The position numbers were made by a program, and so were the translations under genes. The notes beneath the pieces are model-generated. The model saw nothing but the letters and a program-made list of their open reading frames with translations, was not told the origin of the DNA and made no database searches. Below, in pieces: positions 1 through 14,009 of a stretch of DNA of 64,000 nucleotides. Numbering within the stretch: the stretch's first letter is position 1; each line of letters begins with the position of its first letter. This stretch comes from Plasmopara viticola (Eukaryota; Oomycota; Peronosporomycetes; Peronosporales; Peronosporaceae), in contig MBPM02000075.1 in assembly GCA_001695595.3 (NCBI GenBank), forward strand, positions 62,001 through 126,000, written 5' to 3'.

Positions 1-1241
1 AGACGTATTCAGCCGCCCTAGAATAGCAACATACTGACAACTGGCTGATTTTGAACAGCTGGGACGTCGTACAGTCTTCGATCAGCACCACCTTTTACTC
101 AAGAAGTGCAAAGATTTAAAGACTGGACAAAAATGATTCTTAAAAATCGAGCTGTCATGACCATGATAACTTTTAAGACGCACTTTATCGATCAAGAGAC
201 AGAAGCTGACAAATGACGACTTTTTTGGACGGAGACGTCAAACGGACACAGCACAGCACAATCTATCTATATTGACGTGCAATGGCATTTTCTAGCCGCA
301 ACCAAGCAATTGATGACTAATTCAACGAGCTTGGACGATCAACGACCGAAGATTAACTCAATTAAAATTTTGGACGTGCTCAGATGCAATAGAATCGGAA
401 TCGATCAAAAGTTGGTCTTTCATTTGAGGAGCTGCAACGGCGAAATTCTTTAGATCAGTACGAACTTTCTGTCTAGACATTCACGGATGCACAGGTTCAC
501 AGCCTGGCTTCTGCAAAGAAATGAGACGTCGTATGAACATGGTTGGCACAATCTACGATTCCAGACATTCCCAGACGGTTCCGAGTTGCAACTTGACACT
601 TATTCTTCCGACGAAGTGAACATCGGACGGATACAGCTTGGCATAGCTTATCTTTTAATACGTGCGCAGACCAAATGTAGCCACAAGTAGCGAAGGAGCA
701 ATCTTTTGAAGAGCAGGGACGTTCAATGACCATATAATAGCACAGTCCAGACGTATTCAGCCGCCCTAGAATAGCAACATACTGACAACTGGCTGATTTT
801 GAACAGCTGGGACGTCGTACAGTCTTCGATCAGCACCACCTTTTACTAAGAAGTGCAAAGATTTAAAGACTGGAAAAAAATGATTCTTAAAAAAAATCGA
901 GCTGTCATGACCATGATAACTTTTAAGACGCACCTTATCGATCAAGAGACAGAAGCTGACAAATGACGACTTTTTTGGACGGAGACGTCAAACGGACACA
1001 GCACAGCACAATCTATCTATATTGACGTGCAATGGCATTTTCTAGCCGCAACCAAGCAATTGATGACTAATTCAACGAGCTTGGACGATCAACGACCGAA
1101 GATTAACTCAATTAAAATTTTGGACGTGCTCAGATGCATTAGAATCGAAATCGATCAAAAGTTGAACTTTCATTTGAAGAGCTGCAACGGCGAAATTCTT
1201 TAGATCAGTACGAACTTTCTGTCTAGACATTCACGGATGCA
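1..1241 (-). repeat. Left-edge family-L units outside the dimer domain
   Basis: One partial and one complete unit with private variants. The first has ATCGGAATCG (about 389) and CTTCTGCAAAG (about 508), a combination seen again only in the unit around 11590-11710. The second has a long A-run near 890-898 and AGTTGAACTTTCATTTGAAGAG (about 1161) in place of the usual AGTTGGTCTTTCATTTGAGGAG. No coding or other signal was seen. Confidence 0.75.
252..284 (-). other. 33-bp block, first left-array copy
   Basis: Reads CACAGCACAATCTATCTATA and onward to TTGACGTGCAATG on the plus strand, the exact reverse complement of 33375-33407. It recurs in every left unit I checked. Confidence 0.7.
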
Positions 1242-4200
1242 CAGGTTCACAGCCTGGCTTCTACAAAGAAATGAGACGTCGTATGAACATGGTTGGCACA
1301 ATCTACGATTCCAGACATTCCCAGACGGTTCCGAGTTGCAACTTGACACTTATTCTTCCGACGAAGTGAACATCGGACGGATACAGCTTGGCATAGCTTA
1401 TCTTTTAATACGTGCGCAGACCAAATGTAGCCACAAGTAGCGAAGGAGCAATCTTTTGAAGAGCAGGGACGTTCAATGACCATATAATAGCACAGTCCAG
1501 ACGTATTCAGCCGCCTAGAATAGCAACATACTGACAACTGGCTGATTTTGAACAGCTGGGACGTCGTACAGTCTTCGATCAGCACCACCTTTTACTCAAG
1601 AAGTGCAAAGATTTAAAGACTGGACAAAAATGATTCTTAAAAATCGAGCTGTCATGACCATGATAACTTTGAAGACGCACTTATCGATCAAGAGACAGAA
1701 GCTGACAAATGACGACTTTTTTGGACGGAGACGTCAAACGGACACAGCACAGCACAATCTATCTATATTGACGTGCAATGGCATTTTCTAGCCGCAACCA
1801 AGCAATTGATGACTAATTCAACGAGCTTGGACGATCAACGACCGAAGATTAACTCAATTAAAATTTTGGACGTGCTCAGATGCATTAGAATCGAAATCGA
1901 TCAAAAGTTGGTCTTTCATTTGAGGAGCTGCAACGGCGAAATTCTTTAGATCAGTACGAACTTTCTGTCTAGACATTCACGGATGCACAGGTTCACAGCC
2001 TGGCTTCTAAAGAAATGAGACGTCGTATGAACATGGTTGGCACAATCTACGATTCCAGACATTCCCAGACGGTTCCGAGTTGCAACTTGACACTTATTCT
2101 TCCGACGAAGTGAACATCGGACGGATACAGCTTGGCATAGCTTATCTTTTAATACGTGCGCAGACCAAATGTAGCCACAAGTAGCGAAGGAGCAATCTTT
2201 TGAAGAGCAGGGACGTTCAATGACCATATAATAGCACAGTCCAGACGTATTCAGCCGCCTAGAATAGCAACATACTGACAACTGGCTGATTTTGAACAGC
2301 TGGGACGTCGTACAGTCTTCGATCAGCACACCTTTTACTCAAGAAGTGCAAAGATTGAAAGACTGGACAAAAATTGATTCTTAAAAATCGAGCTGTCATG
2401 ACCATGATAACTTTTAAGACGCACTTATCGATCAAGAGACAGAAGCTGACAAATGACGACTTTTTTGGACGGAGACGTCAAACGGACACAGCACAGCACA
2501 ATCTATCTATATTGACGTGCAATGGCATTTTCTAGCCGCAACCAAGCAATTGATGACTAATTCAACGAGCTTGGACGATCAACGACCGAAGATTAACTCA
2601 ATTAAAATTTTGGACGTGCTCAGATGCATTAGAATCGAAATCGATCAAAAGTTGGTCTTTCATTTGAGGAGCTGCAACGGCGAAATTCTTTAGATCAGTA
2701 CGAACTTTCTGTCTAGACATTCACGGATGCACAGGTTCACAGCCTGGCTTCTACAAAGAAATGAGACGTCGTATGAACATGGTTGGCACAATCTACGATT
2801 CCAGACATTCCCAGACGGTTCCGAGTTGCAACTTGACACTTATTCTTCCGACGAAGTGAACATCGGACGGATACAGCTTGGCATAGCTTATCTTTTAATA
2901 CGTGCGCAGACCAAATGTAGCCACAAGTAGCGAAGGAGCAATCTTTTGAAGAGCAGGGACGTTCAATGACCATATAATAGCACAGTCCAGACGTATTCAG
3001 CCGCCTAGAATAGCAACATACTGACAACTGGCTGATTTTGAACAGCTGGGACGTCGTACAGTCTTCGATCAGCACCACCTTTTACTCAAGAAGTGCAAAG
3101 ATTTAAAGACTGGACAAAAATGATTCTTAAAAATCGAGCTGTCATGACCATGATAACTTTTAAGACGCACTTATCGATCAAGAGACAGAAGCTGACAAAT
3201 GACGACTTTTTTGGACGGAGACGTCAAACGGACACAGCACAGCACAATCTATCTATATTGACGTGCAATGGCATTTTCTAGCCGCAACCAAGCAATTGAT
3301 GACTAATTCAACGAGCTTGGACGATCAACGACCGAAGATTAACTCAATTAAAATTTTGGACGTGCTCAGATGCATTAGAATCGAAATCGATCAAAAGTTG
3401 GTCTTTCATTTGAGGAGCTGCAACGGCGAAATTCTTTAGATCAGTACGAACTTTCTGTCTAGACATTCACGATGCACAGGTTCACAGCCTGGCTTCTAAA
3501 GAAATGAGACGTCGTATGAACATGGTTGGCACAATCTACGATTCCAGACATTCCCAGACGGTTCCGAGTTGCAACTTGACACTTATTCTTCCGACGAAGT
3601 GAACATCGGACGGATACAGCTTGGCATAGCTTATCTTTTAATACGTGCGCAGACCAAATGTAGCCACAAGTAGCGAAGGAGCAATCTTTTGAAGAGCAGG
3701 GACGTTCAATGACCATATAATAGCACAGTCCAGACGTATTCAGCCGCCTAGAATAGCAACATACTGACAACTGGCTGATTTTGAACAGCTGGGACGTCGT
3801 ACAGTCTTCGATCAGCACACCTTTTACTCAAGAAGTGCAAAGATTTAAAGACTGGACAAAAATTGATTCTTAAAAATCGAGCTGTCATGACCATGATAAC
3901 TTTTAAGACGCACCTTATCGATCAAGAGACAGAAGCTGACAAATGACGACTTTTTTGGACGGAGACGTCAAACGGACACAGCACAGCACAATCTATCTAT
4001 ATTGACGTGCAATGGCATTTTCTAGCCGCAACCAAGCAATTGATGACTAATTCAACGAGCTTGGACGATCAACGACCGAAGATTAACTCAATTAAAATTT
4101 TGGACGTGCTCAGATGCATTAGAATCGAAATCGATCAAAAGTTGGTCTTTCATTTGAGGAGCTGCAACGGCGAAATTCTTTAGATCAGTACGAACTTTCT

Positions 4201-7200
4201 GTCTAGACATTCACGGATGCACAGGTTCACAGCCTGGCTTCTACAAAGAAATGAGACGTCGTATGAACATGGTTGGCACAATCTACGATTCCAGACATTC
4301 CCAGACGGTTCCGAGTTGCAACTTGACACTTATTCTTCCGACGAAGTGAACATCGGACGGATACAGCTTGGCATAGCTTATCTTTTAATACGTGCGCAGA
4401 CCAAATGTAGCCACAAGTAGCGAAGGAGCAATCTTTTGAAGAGCAGGGACGTTCAATGACCATATAATAGCACAGTCCAGACGTATTCAGCCGCCTAGAA
4501 TAGCAACATACTGACAACTGGCTGATTTTGAACAGCTGGGACGTCGTACAGTCTTCGATCAGCACCACCTTTTACTCAAGAAGTGCAAAGATTTAAAGAC
4601 TGGACAAAAATTGATTCTTAAAAATCGAGCTGTCATGACCATGATAACTTTAAGACGCACCTTATCGATCAAGAGACAGAAGCTGACAAATGACGACTTT
4701 TTTGGACGGAGACGTCAAACGGACACAGCACAGCACAATCTATCTATATTGACGTGCAATGGCATTTTCTAGCCGCAACCAAGCAATTGATGACTAATTC
4801 AACGAGCTTGGACGATCAACGACCGAAGATTAACTCAATTAAAATTTTGGACGTGCTCAGATGCATTAGAATCGAAATCGATCAAAAGTTGGTCTTTCAT
4901 TTGAGGAGCTGCAACGGCGAAATTCTTTAGATCAGTACGAACTTTCTGTCTAGACATTCACGATGCACAGGTTCACAGCCTGGCTTCTAAAGAAATGAGA
5001 CGTCGTATGAACATGGTTGGCACAATCTACGATTCCAGACATTCCCAGACGGTTCCGAGTTGCAACTTGACACTTATTCTTCCGACGAAGTGAACATCGG
5101 ACGGATACAGCTTGGCATAGCTTATCTTTTAATACGTGCGCAGACCAAATGTAGCCACAAGTAGCGAAGGAGCAATCTTTTGAAGAGCAGGGACGTTCAA
5201 TGACCATATAATAGCACAGTCCAGACGTATTCAGCCGCCTAGAATAGCAACATACTGACAACTGGCTGATTTTGAACAGCTGGGACGTCGTACAGTCTTC
5301 GATCAGCACCACCTTTTACTCAAGAAGTGCAAAGATTTAAAGACTGGACAAAAATTGATTCTTAAAAATCGAGCTGTCATGACCATGATAACTTTTAAGA
5401 CGCACTTATCGATCAAGAGACAGAAGCTGACAAATGACGACTTTTTTGGACGGAGACGTCAAACGGACACAGCACAGCACAATCTATCTATATTGACGTG
5501 CAATGGCATTTTCTAGCCGCAACCAAGCAATTGATGACTAATTCAACGAGCTTGGACGATCAACGACCGAAGATTAACTCAATTAAAATTTTGGACGTGC
5601 TCAGATGCATTAGAATCGAAATCGATCAAAAGTTGGTCTTTCATTTGAGGAGCTGCAACGGCGAAATTCTTTAGATCAGTACGAACTTTCTGTCTAGACA
5701 TTCACGGATGCACAGGTTCACAGCCTGGCTTCTACAAAGAAATGAGACGTCGTATGAACATGGTTGGCACAATCTACGATTCCAGACATTCCCAGACGGT
5801 TCCGAGTTGCAACTTGACACTTATTCTTCCGACGAAGTGAACATCGGACGGATACAGCTTGGCATAGCTTATCTTTTAATACGTGCGCAGACCAAATGTA
5901 GCCACAAGTAGCGAAGGAGCAATCTTTTGAAGAGCAGGGACGTTCAATGACCATATAATAGCACAGTCCAGACGTATTCAGCCGCCTAGAATAGCAACAT
6001 ACTGACAACTGGCTGATTTTGAACAGCTGGGACGTCGTACAGTCTTCGATCAGCACACCTTTTACTCAAGAAGTGCAAAGATTTAAAGACTGGACAAAAA
6101 TTGATTCTTAAAAATCGAGCTGTCATGACCATGATAACTTTTAAGACGCACTTATCGATCAAGAGACAGAAGCTGACAAATGACGACTTTTTTGGACGGA
6201 GACGTCAAACGGACACAGCACAGCACAATCTATCTATATTGACGTGCAATGGCATTTTCTAGCCGCAACCAAGCAATTGATGACTAATTCAACGAGCTTG
6301 GACGATCAACGACCGAAGATTAACTCAATTAAAATTTTGGACGTGCTCAGATGCATTAGAATCGAAATCGATCAAAAGTTGGTCTTTCATTTGAGGAGCT
6401 GCAACGGCGAAATTCTTTAGATCAGTACGAACTTTCTGTCTAGACATTCACGGATGCACAGGTTCACAGCCTGGCTTCTAAAGAAATGAGACGTCGTATG
6501 AACATGGTTGGCACAATCTACGATTCCAGACATTCCCAGACGGTTCCGAGTTGCAACTTGACACTTATTCTTCCGACGAAGTGAACATCGGACGGATACA
6601 GCTTGGCATAGCTTATCTTTAATGCGTGCGCAGACCAAATGTAGCCACAAGTAGCGAAGGAGCAATCTTTTGAAGAGCAGGGACGTTCAATGACCATATA
6701 ATAGCACAGTCCAGACGTATTCAGCCGCCTAGAATAGCAACATACTGACAACTGGCTGATTTTGAACAGCTGGGACGTCGTACAGTCTTCGATCAGCACC
6801 ACCTTTTACTCAAGAAGTGCAAAGATTTAAAGACTGGACAAAAATTGATTCTTAAAAATCGAGCTGTCATGACCATGATAACTTTAAGACGCACCTTATC
6901 GATCAAGAGACAGAAGCTGACAAATGACGACTTTTTTGGACGGAGACGTCAAACGGACACAGCACAGCACAATCTATCTATATTGACGTGCAATGGCATT
7001 TTCTAGCCGCAACCAAGCAATTGATGACTAATTCAACGAGCTTGGACGATCAACGACCGAAGATTAACTCAATTAAAATTTTGGACGTGCTCAGATGCAT
7101 TAGAATCGAAATCGATCAAAAGTTGGTCTTTCATTTGAGGAGCTGCAACGGCGAAATTCTTTAGATCAGTACGAACTTTCTGTCTAGACATTCACGGATG

Positions 7201-7202
7201 CA
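1242..7202 (-). repeat. Two-unit (about 1,490 bp) higher-order repeat domain
   Basis: Within family L, two unit types alternate. Type A has CTTCTACAAAGAAATG just after the anchor (units at 1242, 2732, 4222, 5713). Type B lacks the CA and reads CTTCTAAAGAAATG (units at 1988, 3477, 4968, 6459). A-to-A spacing is 1,490-1,491 bp, giving four clean A-B dimers. A fifth pair, 7203 and 7951, is less clear because 7951 carries CTACAAAG. A second marker, GATCAGCACACC versus GATCAGCACCACC, follows the B unit in the first two dimers (2322, 3811) but is reassorted later (5302, 6049, 6792), so the dimer has been partly scrambled by recombination or conversion. In terms of the about 95-bp subrepeat this is a 16-mer. 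Confidence 0.85.
2733..3477 (-). repeat. Representative family-L unit, octamer of subrepeats
   Basis: One 745-bp unit dissected by eye. On the plus strand the subrepeats run in the order 1, 8, 7, 6, 5, 4, 3, 2, because the array is inverted relative to the right array and the unit is cut here between 2 and 1. Boundaries: s1 2733-2810 (78 bp), s8 2811-2907 (97), s7 2908-2998 (91), s6 2999-3098 (100), s5 3099-3170 (72), s4 3171-3268 (98), s3 3269-3375 (107), s2 3376-3477 (102). Each subrepeat starts, on the minus strand, with a GTGCA-like word (GAATG, GCGCA, GAATA, TTGCA, GTGCG, TTGCA, ATGCA, GTGCA). The lengths match the right-array subrepeats closely. Exact boundaries depend on where the GTGCA-like word is placed. 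Confidence 0.85.
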
Positions 7203-10200
7203 CAGGTTCACAGCCTGGCTTCTACAAAGAAATGAGACGTCGTATGAACATGGTTGGCACAATCTACGATTCCAGACATTCCCAGACGGTTCCGAGTTGC
7301 AACTTGACACTTATTCTTCCGACGAAGTGAACATCGGACGGATACAGCTTGGCATAGCTTATCTTTTAATACGTGCGCAGACCAAATGTAGCCACAAGTA
7401 GCGAAGGAGCAATCTTTTGAAGAGCAGGGACGTTCAATGACCATATAATAGCACAGTCCAGACGTATTCAGCCGCCTAGAATAGCAACATACTGACAACT
7501 GGCTGATTTTGAACAGCTGGGACGTCGTACAGTCTTCGATCAGCACCACCTTTTACTCAAGAAGTGCAAAGATTTAAAGACTGGACAAAAATTGATTCTT
7601 AAAAATCGAGCTGTCATGACCATGATAACTTTTAAGACGCACCTTATCGATCAAGAGACAGAAGCTGACAAATGACGACTTTTTTGGACGGAGACGTCAA
7701 ACGGACACAGCACAGCACAATCTATCTATATTGACGTGCAATGGCATTTTCTAGCCGCAACCAAGCAATTGATGACTAATTCAACGAGCTTGGACGATCA
7801 ACGACCGAAGATTAACTCAATTAAAATTTTGGACGTGCTCAGATGCATTAGAATCGAAATCGATCAAAAGTTGGTCTTTCATTTGAGGAGCTGCAACGGC
7901 GAAATTCTTTAGATCAGTACGAACTTTCTGTCTAGACATTCACGGATGCACAGGTTCACAGCCTGGCTTCTACAAAGAAATGAGACGTCGTATGAACATG
8001 GTTGGCACAATCTACGATTCCAGACATTCCCAGACGGTTCCGAATTGCAACTTGACACTTATTCTCCCGACGAAGTGAACATTGGACGGATACAGCTTGG
8101 CATAGCTTATCTTTAATGCGTGCGCAGACCAAATGTAGCCACAAGTAGCGAAGGAGCAATCTTTTGAAGAGCAGGGACGTTCAATGACCATATAATAGCA
8201 CAGTCCAGACGTATTCAGCCGCCTTAGAGTAGCAACATACTGACAACTGGCTGATTTTGAACAGCTGGGACGTCGTACAGTCTTTGATCAGCACCACCTT
8301 TTACTCAAGAAGTGCAAAGATTTAAAGACTGGACAAAAATTGATTCTTAGAAAAATCGAGCTATCATGACCATGATAACTTTGAAGATGCACCTTATCGA
8401 TCAAGAGACAGAAGCTGACAAATGACGACTTTTTTGGACGGAGACGTCAAACGGACACAGCACAGCACAATCTATCTATATTGACGTGCAATGGCATTTT
8501 CTAGCCGCAACCAAGCAATTGATGACTAATTCAACGAGCTTGGACGATCAACGACCGAAGATTAACTCAATTAAAATTTTGGACGTGCTCAGATGCATTA
8601 GAATCGAAATCGATCAAAAGTTGGTCTTTCATTTGAGGAGCTGCAACGGCGAAATTCTTTAGATCAGTACGAACTTTCTGTCTAGACATTCACGGATGCA
8701 CAGGTTCACAGCCTGGCTTCTACAAAGAAATGAGACGTCGTATGAACATGGTTGGCACAATCTACGATTCCAGACATTCCCAGACGGTTCCGAGTTGCAA
8801 CTTGACACTTATTCTTCCGACGAAGTGAACATCGGACGGATACAGCTTGGCATAGCTTATCTTTTACGTGCGCAGACCAAATGTAGTCACAAGTAGCGAA
8901 GGAGCAATCTTTTGAAGAGCAGGGACGTTCAATGACCATATAATAGCACAGTCCAGACGTATTCAGCCGCCTAGAATAGCAACATACTGACAACTGGCTG
9001 ATTTTGAACAGCTGGGACGTCGTACAGTCTTCGATCAGCACCACCTTTTACTCAAGAAGTGCAAAGATTTAAAGACTGGACAAAAATTGATTCTTAAAAA
9101 TCGAGCTGTCATGACCATGATAACTTTGAAGACGCACCTTATCGATCAAGAGACAGAAGCTGACAAATGACGACTTTTTTGGACGGAGACGTCAAACGGA
9201 CACAGCACAGCACAATCTATCTATATTGACGTGCAATGGCATTTTCTAGCCGCAACCAAGCAATTGATGACTAATTCAACGAGCTTGGACGATCAACGAC
9301 CGAAGATTAACTCAATTAAAATTTTGGACGTGCTCAGATGCATTAGAATCGAAATCGATCAAAAGTTGGTCTTTCATTTGAGGAGCTGCAACGGCGAAAT
9401 TCTTTAGATCAGTACGAACTTTCTGTCTAGACATTCACGGATGCACAGGTTCACAGCCTGGCTTCTTTAAAGAAATGAGACGTCGTATGAACATGGTTGG
9501 CACAATCTACGATTCCAGACATTCCCAGACGGTTCCGAGTTGCAACTTGACACTTATTCTTCCGACGAAGTGAACATCGGACGGATACAGCTTGGCATAG
9601 CTTATCTTTTAATACGTGCGCAGACCAAATGTAGCCACAAGTAGCGAAGGAGCAATCTTTTGAAGAGCAGGGACGTTCAATGACCATATAATAGCACAGT
9701 CCAGACGTATTCAGCCGCCTAGAATAGCAACATACTGACAACTGGCTGATTTTGAACAGCTGGGACGTCGTACAGTCTTCGATCAGCACCACCTTTTACT
9801 CAAGAAGTGCAAAGATTTAAAGACTGGAAAAAATTGATTCTTAAAAATCGAGCTATCATGACCATGATAACTTTAAGACGCACCTTATCGATCAAGAGAC
9901 AGAAGCTGACAAATGACGACTTTTTTGGACGGAGACGTCAAACGGACACAGCACAGCACAATCTATCTATATTGACGTGCAATGGCATTTTCTAGCCGCA
10001 ACCAAGCAATTGATGACTAATTCAACGAGCTTGGACGATCAACGACCGAAGATTAACTCAATTAAAATTTTGGACGTGCTCAGATGCATTAGAATCGAAA
10101 TCGATCAAAAGTTGGTCTTTCATTTGAGGAGCTGCAACGGCGAAATTCTTTAGATCAGTACGAACTTTCTGTCTAGACATTCACGAATTCACAGGTTCAC

Positions 10201-13200
10201 AGCCTGGCTTCTACAAAGAAATGAGACGTCGTATGAACATGGTTGGCACAATCTACGATTCCAGACATTCCCAGACGGTTCCGAGTTGCAACTTGACACT
10301 TATTCTTCCGACGAAGTGAACATCGGACGGATACAGCTTGGCATAGCTTATCTTTTAATACGTGCGCAGACCAAATGTAGCCACAAGTAGCGAAGGAGCA
10401 ATCTTTTGAAGAGCAGGGACGTTCAATGACCATATAATAGCACAGTCCAGACGTATTCAGCCGCCCTAGAATAGCAACATACTGACAACTGGCTGATTTT
10501 GAACAGCTGGGACGTCGTACAGTCTTCGATCAGCACCACCTTTTACTCAAGAAGTGCAAAGATTTAAAGACTGGACAAAAATGATTCTTAAAAATCGAGC
10601 TGTCTTGACCGTGATAACTTTGAAAACGCACTTTTCGATCAAGAGACAGAAGCTGACAAATGACGACTTTTTTGGACGGAGACGTCAAACGGACACAGCA
10701 CAGCACAATCTATCTATATTGACGTGCAATGGCATTTTCTAGCCGCAACCAAGCAATTGATGACTAATTCAACGAGCTTGGACGATCAACGACCGAAGAT
10801 TAACTCAATTAAAATTTTGGACGTGCTCAGATGCATTAGAATCGAAATCGATCAAAAGTTGGTCTTTCATTTGAGGAGCTGCAACGGCGAAATTCTTTAG
10901 ATCAGTACGAACTTTCTGTCTAGACATTCACGAATTCACAGGTTCACAGCCTGGCTTCTACAAAGAAATGAGACGTCGTATGAACATGGTTGGCACAATC
11001 TACGATTCCAGACATTCCCAGACGGTTCCGAGTTGCAACTTGACACTTATTCTTCCGACGAAGTGAACATCGGACGGATACAGCTTGGCATAGCTTATCT
11101 TTTAATACGTGCGCAGACCAAATGTAGCCACAAGTAGCGAAGGAGCAATCTTTTGAAGAGCAGGGACGTTCAATGACCATATAATAGCACAGTCCAGACG
11201 TATTCAGCCGCCCTAGAATAGCAACATACTGACAACTGGCTGATTTTAAACAGCTGGGACGTCGTACAGTCTTCGATCAGCACCACCTTTTACTCAAGAA
11301 GTGCAAAGATTTAAAGACTGGACAAAATTGATTCTTAAAAATCGAGCTGTCATGACCATGATAACTTTTAAGACGCACCTTATCGATCAAGAGACAGAAG
11401 CTGACAAATGACGACTTTTTTGGACGGAGACGTCAAACGGACACAGCACAGCACAATCTATCTATATTGACGTGCAATGGCATTTTCTAGCCGCAACCAA
11501 GCAATTGATGACTAATTCAACGAGCTTGGACGATCAACGACCGAAGATTAACTCAATTAAAATTTTGGACGTGCTCAGATGCATTAGAATCGGAATCGAT
11601 CAAAAGTTGGTCTTTCATTTGAGGAGCTGCAACGGCGAAATTCTTTAGATCAGTACGAACTTTCTGTCTAGACATTCACGGATGCACAGGTTCACAGCCT
11701 GGCTTCTGCAAAGAAATGAGACGTCGTATGAACATGGTTGGCACAATCTACGATTCCAGACATTCCCAGACGGTTCCGAGTTGCAACTTGACGCTTATTC
11801 TTCCGACGAAGTGAACATCGGACGGATACAGCTTGGCATAGCTTATCTTTTAATACGTGCGCAGACCAAATGTAGCCACAAGTAGCGAAGGAGCAATCTT
11901 TTGAAGAGCAGGGACGTTCAATGACCATATAATAGCACAGTCCAGACGTATTCAGCCGCCCTAGAATAGCAACATACTGACAACTGGCTGATTTTGAACA
12001 GCTGGGACGTCGTACAGTCTTTGATCAGCACAACATTTTACTCAAGAAGTGCAAAGATTTAAAGACTGGACAAAAATTGATTCTTAAAAATCGAGCTGTC
12101 ATGACCATGATAACTTTTAAGACGCACTTTATCGATCAAGAGACAGAAGCTGACAAATGACGACTTTTTTGGACGGAGACGTCAAACGGACACAGCACAG
12201 CACAATCTATCTATATTGACGTGCAATGGCATTTTCTAGCCGCAACCAAGCAATTGATGACTAATTCAACGAGCTTGGACGATCAACGACCGAAGATTAA
12301 CTCAATTAAAATTTTGGACGTGCTCAGATGCATTAGAATCGAAATCGATCAAAAGTTGGTCTTTCATTTGAGGAGCTGCAACGGCGAAATTCTTTAGATC
12401 AGTACGAACTTTCTGTCTAGACATTCACGGATGCACAGGTTCACAGCCTGGCTTCTACAAAGAAATGAGACGTCGTATGAACATGGTTGGCACAATCTAC
12501 GATTCCAGACATTCCCAGACGGTTCCGAGTTGCAACTTGACGCTTATTCTTCCGACGAAGTGAACATCGGACGGATACAGCTTGGCATAGCTTATCTTTA
12601 ATGCGTGCGCAGACCAAATGTAGCCACAAGTAGCGAAGGAGCAATCTTTTGAAGAGCAGGGACGTTCAATGACCATATAATAGCACAGTCCAGACGTATT
12701 CAGCCGCCCTAGAATAGCAACATACTGACAACTGGCTGATTTTAAACAGCTGGGACGTCGTACAGTCTTCGATCAGCACCACCTTTTACTCAAGAAGTGC
12801 AAAGATTTAAAGACTGGACAAAAATTGATTCTTAAAAATCGAGCTGTCATGACCATGATAACTTTTAAGACGCACTTTATCGATCAAGAGACAGAAGCTG
12901 ACAAATGACGACTTTTTTGGACGGAGACGTCAAACGGACACAGCACAGCACAATCTATCTATATTGACGTGCAATGGCATTTTCTAGCCGCAACCAAGCA
13001 ATTGATGACTAATTCAACGAGCTTGGACGATCAACGACCGAAGATTAACTCAATTAAAATTTTGGACGTGCTCAGATGCATTAGAATCGAAATCGATCAA
13101 AAGTTGGTCTTTCATTTGAGGAGCTGCAACGGCGAAATTCTTTAGATCAGTACGAACTTTCTGTCTAGACATTCACGAATTCACAGGTTCACAGCCTGGC

Positions 13201-14009
13201 TTCTACAAAGAATGAGACGTCGTATGAACATGGTTGGCACAATCTACGATTCCAGACATTCCCAGACGGTTCCGAGTTGCAACTTGACGCTTATTCTTCC
13301 GACGAAGTGAACATCGGACGGATACAGCTTGGCATAGCTTATCTTTTAATACGTGCGCAGACCAAATGTAGCCACAAGTAGCGAAGGAGCAATCTTTTGA
13401 AGAGCAGGGACGTTCAATGACCATATAAAAGAACAGTCCAGACGTATTCAGCCGCCCTAGAATAGCAACATACTGACAACTGGCTGATTTTAAAAAGCTG
13501 GGACGTCGTACAGTCTTCGATCAGCACCACCTTTTACTCAAGAAGTGCAAAGATTTAAAGACTGGACAAAAATGATTCTTAAAAATCGAGCTGTCATGAC
13601 CATGATAACTTTGAAGACGCACCTTATCGATCAAGAGACAGAAGCTGACAAATGACGACTTTTTTGGACGGAGACGTCAAACGGACACAGCACAGCACAA
13701 TCTATCTATATTGACGTGCAATGGCATTTTCTAGCCGCAACCAAGCAATTGATGACTAATTCAACGAGCTTGGACGATCAACGACCGAAGATTAACTCAA
13801 TTAAAATTTTGGACGTGCTCAGATGCATTAGAATCGAAATCGATCAAAAGTTGGTCTTTCATTTGAGGAGCTGCAACGGCGAAATTCTTTAGATCAGTAC
13901 GAACTTTCTGTCTAGACATTCACGAATTCACAGGTTCACAGCCTGGCTTCTACAAAGAGATGAGACGTCGTATGAACATGGTTGGCACAATCTACGATCT
14001 CAGACATTC
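7203..14009 (-). repeat. Junction-side family-L units, mixed variants
   Basis: Ten anchored units that do not follow the A/B alternation. Unit-specific variants include CTTTAATGCGTGC near 8111 and 12597, CTTTTACGTGCG near 8859 (a 3-bp loss), CTTCTTTAAAG near 9471, and TTGACGCTTATTC in three consecutive units (about 11789, 12539, 13287). CACGAATTC replaces CACGGATGC in units 10192, 10939, 13184 and 13931 but not in 11687 or 12436. That substitution creates GAATTC sites that are absent elsewhere in the left array. Variants cluster in neighbouring copies, as expected from local unequal exchange. The last unit is cut short at the inverted junction. Confidence 0.8.

Larger units (their letters stand above)
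1..14009 (-). repeat. Left satellite array, about 745-750 bp units (family L)
   Basis: Tandem head-to-tail array. Using the anchor CAGGTTCACAGCCTGGC, copies start at 492, 1242, 1988, 2732, 3477, 4222, 4968, 5713, 6459, 7203, 7951, 8701, 9446, 10192, 10939, 11687, 12436, 13184 and 13931. That gives 18 complete periods of 744-750 bp, with partial units at both ends. Copies differ by scattered substitutions and 1-3 bp indels, mostly in homopolymer runs such as the A-run near 890. Read on the minus strand, the unit is homologous to the right array, with the same eight subrepeats in the same order but clearly diverged. No gene lies in it. Short open frames recur with the period and are by-products of the repeat. 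The array continues beyond the left window edge. Position and function (centromeric, pericentromeric or subtelomeric) cannot be decided from sequence. Confidence 0.97.

Noticed and set aside
487..13424. Recurring 62-127 codon frames on both strands of the left array
   Set aside because: They overlap each other on opposite strands, change length with every 1-2 bp indel between copies, and have no recognisable domain. They are periodic by-products of the satellite.
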